This document shows, in pieces, positions 5,739 through 8,483 of a stretch of 8,483 nucleotides of DNA. The stretch is from Chloroflexota bacterium (lineage in GTDB: Bacteria > Chloroflexota > Anaerolineae > UBA1429): positions 1 through 8,483 of the forward strand of contig JAAZBQ010000605.1 of NCBI GenBank assembly GCA_012513725.1. The letters run 5' to 3'. Made by a program: the position numbers and the translations under genes. The stretch's first letter is position 1, and every line of letters starts with the position of its first letter. The notes under the pieces are model-generated. The model did not search any database. It saw only the letters and a list, made by a program, of their open reading frames with translations, and was not told where the DNA came from.

Positions 5739-7583
5739 ATGTGTGGCATCGTGGGATATGTGGGCCCGCGTGAGGCCCAAGACATCGTGTTGGAGGGATT
5801 GCGCCGCCTCGAGTACCGGGGCTACGACTCGGCGGGGCTGGCGGTGGCCGACGGCGGCGCCGTGGAGCGGCGCCGGAGCGTCGGCAAGCTGGAGAATCTA
5901 GCCGCCGTCTTGCGAGAGCAGCCCATGCGTGGCTGCCTGGGGATCGGCCACACCCGTTGGGCCACCCACGGCGGCGGCACCGAGGCGAACGCCCACCCGC
6001 ATACCGACGCCAGCGGGCGCATCGTCATCATCCAGAACGGCATCGTGGAGAACTATCTGGAGCTCAAGGCCGACCTCCTGGCCAAGGGCGTCGAGTTCGT
6101 CTCTCAGACCGACACCGAGGTGATCGCCCACCTCGTCGCCCAGCACTATTACAACGGCGCCGGCGACCTGGCCACCGCCGTGCGGCAGGCGCTGGGCCAA
6201 CTGGAGGGCGCCAGCGCCGTCGTGGCCATGTCCCTCGACGAGCCCGACACCCTGGTAGCCGCCCGGCTAGGCAACGCCGGCGGGGTGGTGCTCGGCGTCG
6301 GCGAGGGGGAGATGTTTGTGGCCTCCGACATGCCCGCCATCCTGGAACACACCCGCCGCGTCATCTTCTTGGACAACCGGGAGCTCGCGGTGGTCCACGC
6401 CGATGGCGCCCGGGTGATGGATCTCGCCGGCGAACCGGTGGACAAGGATGTCACCACCGTCTCCTGGAACCCGGTGACGGTGGCCAAGGACGGCTACCGG
6501 CATTTCATGCTCAAGGAGATCCACGAGCAGTCCCGCTCCCTGACCGACGTCATCCGCGGCCGGGTGGACTTTGACCGGGCCAACGTCCTCCTGCCCGACC
6601 TCGAGGGGCTGCGGCCGGTGCTTCCTCACCTCCGGCGGCTCCACGCCGTGGGTTGCGGCACGGCCTGGCACGCCTGCCTCTTGGCCAAGTTCCTCATCGA
6701 GGACCTGGCCCGCCTGCCGGTGGAGGTCGATTACGGCTCCGAGTTCCGCTACCGCGACCCCCTCCTGGAGCCGGGCAGCGTGGTGCTGGTGATCACCCAG
6801 TCGGGCGAGACGGTGGACACCCTGGCGGCCATGGAGGAGGCCCGCGACCGCGGGATGCAGTCCATCGCCCTGGTGAACGTCATGGGCTCCCAGGCGGCGC
6901 GCCTGGCCGATGGCGTGGTGTACCTGAACGCCGGCCCGGAGATCGGCGTCGCCTCGACCAAGGCCTTTACCTCCCAGGTGGCGGCGGCCTACCTCTTGGC
7001 GCTGTACCTCGGCCAGGCCCGCGGCACGCTGCCTCAGGAGCGACGCCGGGACCTCCTGCGCGATATCGCCGCGCTCCCCAACCTGGTGGGCCGGGTGCTC
7101 TCCAACGGCAACAACTATGAGGCCATCGCGCAAAAGTACGTGGAGGCCGACGATTTCCTCTACCTGGGGCGCGGGATCAACTACCCCATCGCCCTGGAGG
7201 GCGCGCTCAAGCTCAAGGAGATCTCCTACATCCACGCGGAGGGGTACCCGGCGGGGGAGATGAAGCACGGGCCTATCGCCCTGATCGACGAGCACCTGCC
7301 GGTGGTGGCCATTTGCCCCCGCGACAAGGTGCGCGACAAGATGCTGTCCAACATCGAGCAGGTGCGCGCCCGGGGCGGGCGGGTGATCGCCCTGGCCACC
7401 GAGGGCGATGAGGAGGTGGCCCGTACGGCCGACGACGTGATCTGGATCCCGGAGGCCTCCCGCTACCTCACGCCGGTCCTGGCGGTGGTGCCGCTACAAC
7501 TCCTGGCCTACCACATCGCCGTCCTGCGGGGCGCCGATGTCGATCAGCCCCGCAACCTAGCCAAGAGCGTGACGGTGGAGTGA
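5739..7583 (+). CDS. glmS: Glutamine--fructose-6-phosphate aminotransferase (isomerizing)
   Basis: A 614-residue cytoplasmic enzyme (E. coli 609) that converts fructose-6-phosphate and glutamine to glucosamine-6-phosphate, the first step to UDP-GlcNAc for peptidoglycan. The glutaminase domain starts MCGIVGYVG, so Cys2 becomes the N-terminal nucleophile after Met removal; EYRGYDSAGL (25-34), HTRWATHGG (71-79) and QNGIVENY (99-106) line its site. Two SIS sugar-phosphate domains follow: CGTAWHA (306-312), TQSGETVDTL (353-362) and STKAFTSQVAA (406-416), then GRGINYPIALEGALKLKE (478-494) and HAEGYPAGEMKHGPI (499-513). The C-terminus NLAKSVTVE carries the conserved Lys609 that corresponds to the substrate-binding lysine of E. 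coli GlmS. The open frame extends to 5646, but only the ATG at 5739 puts the catalytic Cys second and has AGGAGG 7 nt upstream. Its product is the cofactor of the ribozyme in its own leader, closing a feedback loop. All catalytic motifs look intact. Confidence 0.98.
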   Translation: MCGIVGYVGPREAQDIVLEGLRRLEYRGYDSAGLAVADGGAVERRRSVGKLENLAAVLREQPMRGCLGIGHTRWATHGGGTEANAHPHTDASGRIVIIQNGIVENYLELKADLLAKGVEFVSQTDTEVIAHLVAQHYYNGAGDLATAVRQALGQLEGASAVVAMSLDEPDTLVAARLGNAGGVVLGVGEGEMFVASDMPAILEHTRRVIFLDNRELAVVHADGARVMDLAGEPVDKDVTTVSWNPVTVAKDGYRHFMLKEIHEQSRSLTDVIRGRVDFDRANVLLPDLEGLRPVLPHLRRLHAVGCGTAWHACLLAKFLIEDLARLPVEVDYGSEFRYRDPLLEPGSVVLVITQSGETVDTLAAMEEARDRGMQSIALVNVMGSQAARLADGVVYLNAGPEIGVASTKAFTSQVAAAYLLALYLGQARGTLPQERRRDLLRDIAALPNLVGRVLSNGNNYEAIAQKYVEADDFLYLGRGINYPIALEGALKLKEISYIHAEGYPAGEMKHGPIALIDEHLPVVAICPRDKVRDKMLSNIEQVRARGGRVIALATEGDEEVARTADDVIWIPEASRYLTPVLAVVPLQLLAYHIAVLRGADVDQPRNLAKSVTVE

Positions 7584-7590
7584 CGTCCGG

Positions 7591-7701
7591 CCTTCCCGGA
7601 AGGTGCCTTGCCTTCCGGGAAGGTTCTGGAAACGCGCGCGTCTGTCAAGAACCTTCCCGGACGCCAAGGCAGCTTCCGGGAAGGGGAGGCTTCCGGGAAG
7701 G
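7591..7701. repeat. Large composite inverted repeat of CTTCCGGGAAGG palindromes in the convergent glmS/rdgB gap
   Basis: The gap holds five copies of a palindrome like CTTCCGGGAAGG: 7591-7603, 7611-7623, 7652-7661 (partial), 7673-7684 and 7690-7701. The first four nest into one long hairpin: 7591-7602/7673-7684 (12 bp), a G-G mismatch, 7604-7610/7665-7671 (7 bp), a 3x3 internal loop, and 7614-7627/7648-7661 (14 bp), around a 20-nt loop. It begins 8 bp after the glmS stop; the fifth copy ends 9 bp before the rdgB stop. There is no T-run, so a simple intrinsic terminator is not shown, but a bidirectional stop or mRNA 3'-end stabiliser fits the convergent position. A REP- or MITE-like element is the alternative. 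Confidence 0.8.
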
Positions 7702-7710
7702 TTTGCCCTC

Positions 7711-8310
7711 CTACTCCACCCGCCGCGCGATCGCCGGACGGATCGCCAGCGCCGCCCGGGCCCGGTGGCTGATGCGGTTCTTGACCTCGGGCCCCAGCTC
7801 GGCCATGGTGCGGCCGAACTCGGGGAGATAGAACACCGGGTCGTAGCCGAACCCGTGCGCGCCCCGTGGCGCCTCGGCGATGCGGCCCTCCACAGCCCCG
7901 ACGGCGGTGTCCACGCCGCCATCCGGCCAGGATACGGCGATCACGCAGCGAAAGCGGGCGGTGCGCTCCTCCTCCGGCACCCCCTGGAGGTTCGTTAGGA
8001 GGAGCCGGTAGCGGTCCTCGTCCGACGCACCCCCCGCCTCGTCGGCATAACGTGCGGAGCGCACACCCGGCGCCCCGCCCAGCGCATCGACCTCCAGCCC
8101 CGAGTCGTCCGCCAGGGTGGGAAGGCCCGAGGCCTCGGCATAGCCTGCGGCCTTGAGCAGGGCGTTCGCTGCAAAGGTGTCCCCCGTCTCCGCCACCTCC
8201 AGGTCGATCCCCAGGTCATCCAGGGTAACCAGTTCCAGGCTTAGCCCTTCCAGGAGCCGTTCGTACTCGCGCTTTTTGCCCGCGTTCCGGGTTGCCACCA
8301 ATAGCCGCAT
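7711..8310 (-). CDS. rdgB: Non-canonical purine NTP pyrophosphatase (RdgB/HAM1, ITPase)
   Basis: A 199-residue cytoplasmic house-cleaning enzyme, typical family length, that hydrolyses ITP, dITP and XTP to the monophosphates and pyrophosphate, keeping deaminated purines out of DNA and RNA. Motifs in order: the nucleotide-binding VATRNAGKK at residues 5-13; ETGDTFAANALLKA (42-55); the catalytic LADDSGLEVDALGGAPGVRS (66-85) followed by ARY; HGFGYDPVFY (152-161); TMAELGPEVKNRISHRARA at the C-terminus, with the SHR signature. The ENA of most relatives is ANA here, a mild deviation. The reading frame extends to a GTG at 8322, but that codon overlaps the purine-rich ribosome binding site. The ATG at 8310, with GGAG 6 nt upstream, gives the standard MRLLVATRN start. 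It lies 33 bp downstream of the comFC stop on the same strand, suggesting one transcript. Confidence 0.96.
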   Translation of the reverse strand: MRLLVATRNAGKKREYERLLEGLSLELVTLDDLGIDLEVAETGDTFAANALLKAAGYAEASGLPTLADDSGLEVDALGGAPGVRSARYADEAGGASDEDRYRLLLTNLQGVPEEERTARFRCVIAVSWPDGGVDTAVGAVEGRIAEAPRGAHGFGYDPVFYLPEFGRTMAELGPEVKNRISHRARAALAIRPAIARRVE

Positions 8311-8343
8311 CGCTCGCTCCACTCCTTCTCCTATCGCCCCGTC

Positions 8344-8483
8344 CTATGGCCGCCTGGCGCCGGGCCCGTACGCAGCGCCCCGGGAGCGCGAGGCCCGGGT
8401 GAGCGTCAGCGCCCAGACCTCGGCGGCGCCCGCATCCCGGAGGGCGTGGGCGCAGGCCTCCAGCGTGGCGCCGGTGGTCAGCA
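8344..8483 (-). CDS. ComF/ComFC-type phosphoribosyltransferase (C-terminal end only)
   Basis: The last 45 codons and the TAG stop (8346-8344) of a minus-strand gene whose start lies beyond the right edge. The visible peptide begins LTTGATLEACAHALRDAGAA and continues EVWALTLTRA before a basic tail. LTTGATL is the end of the D-D-V-x-T-T-G-A-T phosphate-binding loop of type I phosphoribosyltransferases. The following helix and the WALTLTRA strand are what the ComFC (GntX-like) family shows at its C-terminus. ComFC proteins are linked to DNA uptake and single-strand handling in competent bacteria, though many carriers are not known to be competent. The zinc-ribbon N-terminus that would confirm it is outside the window; another PRTase is possible but less likely. 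Confidence 0.75.
   Translation of the reverse strand, partial: LTTGATLEACAHALRDAGAAEVWALTLTRASRSRGAAYGPGARRP

Noticed and set aside
5314..5901. Plus-strand open frame across the glmS leader
   Set aside because: It has no family resemblance, overlaps glmS out of frame, and covers a region better explained by the folded ribozyme.
7591..7701. CRISPR array from repeated CTTCCGGGAAGG units
   Set aside because: Units are only 12-13 bp, spacing is irregular (7 to about 30 bp), orientation is mixed and no cas gene is nearby; nesting into one hairpin explains them better.
7711..8322. GTG at 8322 as the rdgB start
   Set aside because: It overlaps the ribosome binding purines. The ATG at 8310 gives the canonical family N-terminus with a GGAG 6 nt upstream.

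Overview
The window is high-GC bacterial DNA. It most resembles a member of the Chloroflexota. The basis is an inference from a Tat-exported family 5 solute-binding lipoprotein with an Ala/Pro linker, strong AGGAGG ribosome binding sites, and the order rluB-cmk-DUF512. No rRNA, tRNA, CRISPR array, transposase or phage gene is visible.

Left part (minus strand, 1-2368): the first 26 codons of a DppB-type ABC permease are preceded by a complete 670-residue peptide/oligosaccharide-type substrate-binding lipoprotein. A perfect 14-bp stem-loop separates the two. The operon is read leftward from a good sigma-70-like promoter (2341-2368) through a leader of about 160 nt. A 17-bp palindrome lies between this promoter and the divergent one for rluB.

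Middle part (plus strand, 2445-5268): rluB (23S rRNA pseudouridine synthase), cmk (cytidylate kinase) and a PDZ/radical-SAM/DUF512 protein of unknown reaction form a compact housekeeping operon.

The most interesting region is 5252-5738. A promoter inside the end of the DUF512 gene drives a 450-nt leader of glmS. Within it, 5349-5582 can be folded by hand into the complete double-pseudoknot architecture of the glmS self-cleaving ribozyme: an AGCGC cleavage site, P1, UGACGAGG, P2, AUCGA, GCGG, P3 with a perfect 7-bp P3.1 pseudoknot, and P4 with an internal GCGA-capped hairpin. It departs from the usual Firmicutes form by two extra hairpins inserted into the core between P2 and AUCGA, plus two paired-looking core substitutions. 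The enzyme GlmS, encoded just downstream, makes glucosamine-6-phosphate, the cofactor of this ribozyme class, so the expected logic is product feedback on the glmS mRNA.

Right part: glmS (5739-7583) converges on a minus-strand pair, comFC (only its last 45 codons are here) and rdgB. The 127-bp convergent gap is almost filled by a very large imperfect hairpin built from five copies of a CTTCCGGGAAGG-like palindrome.
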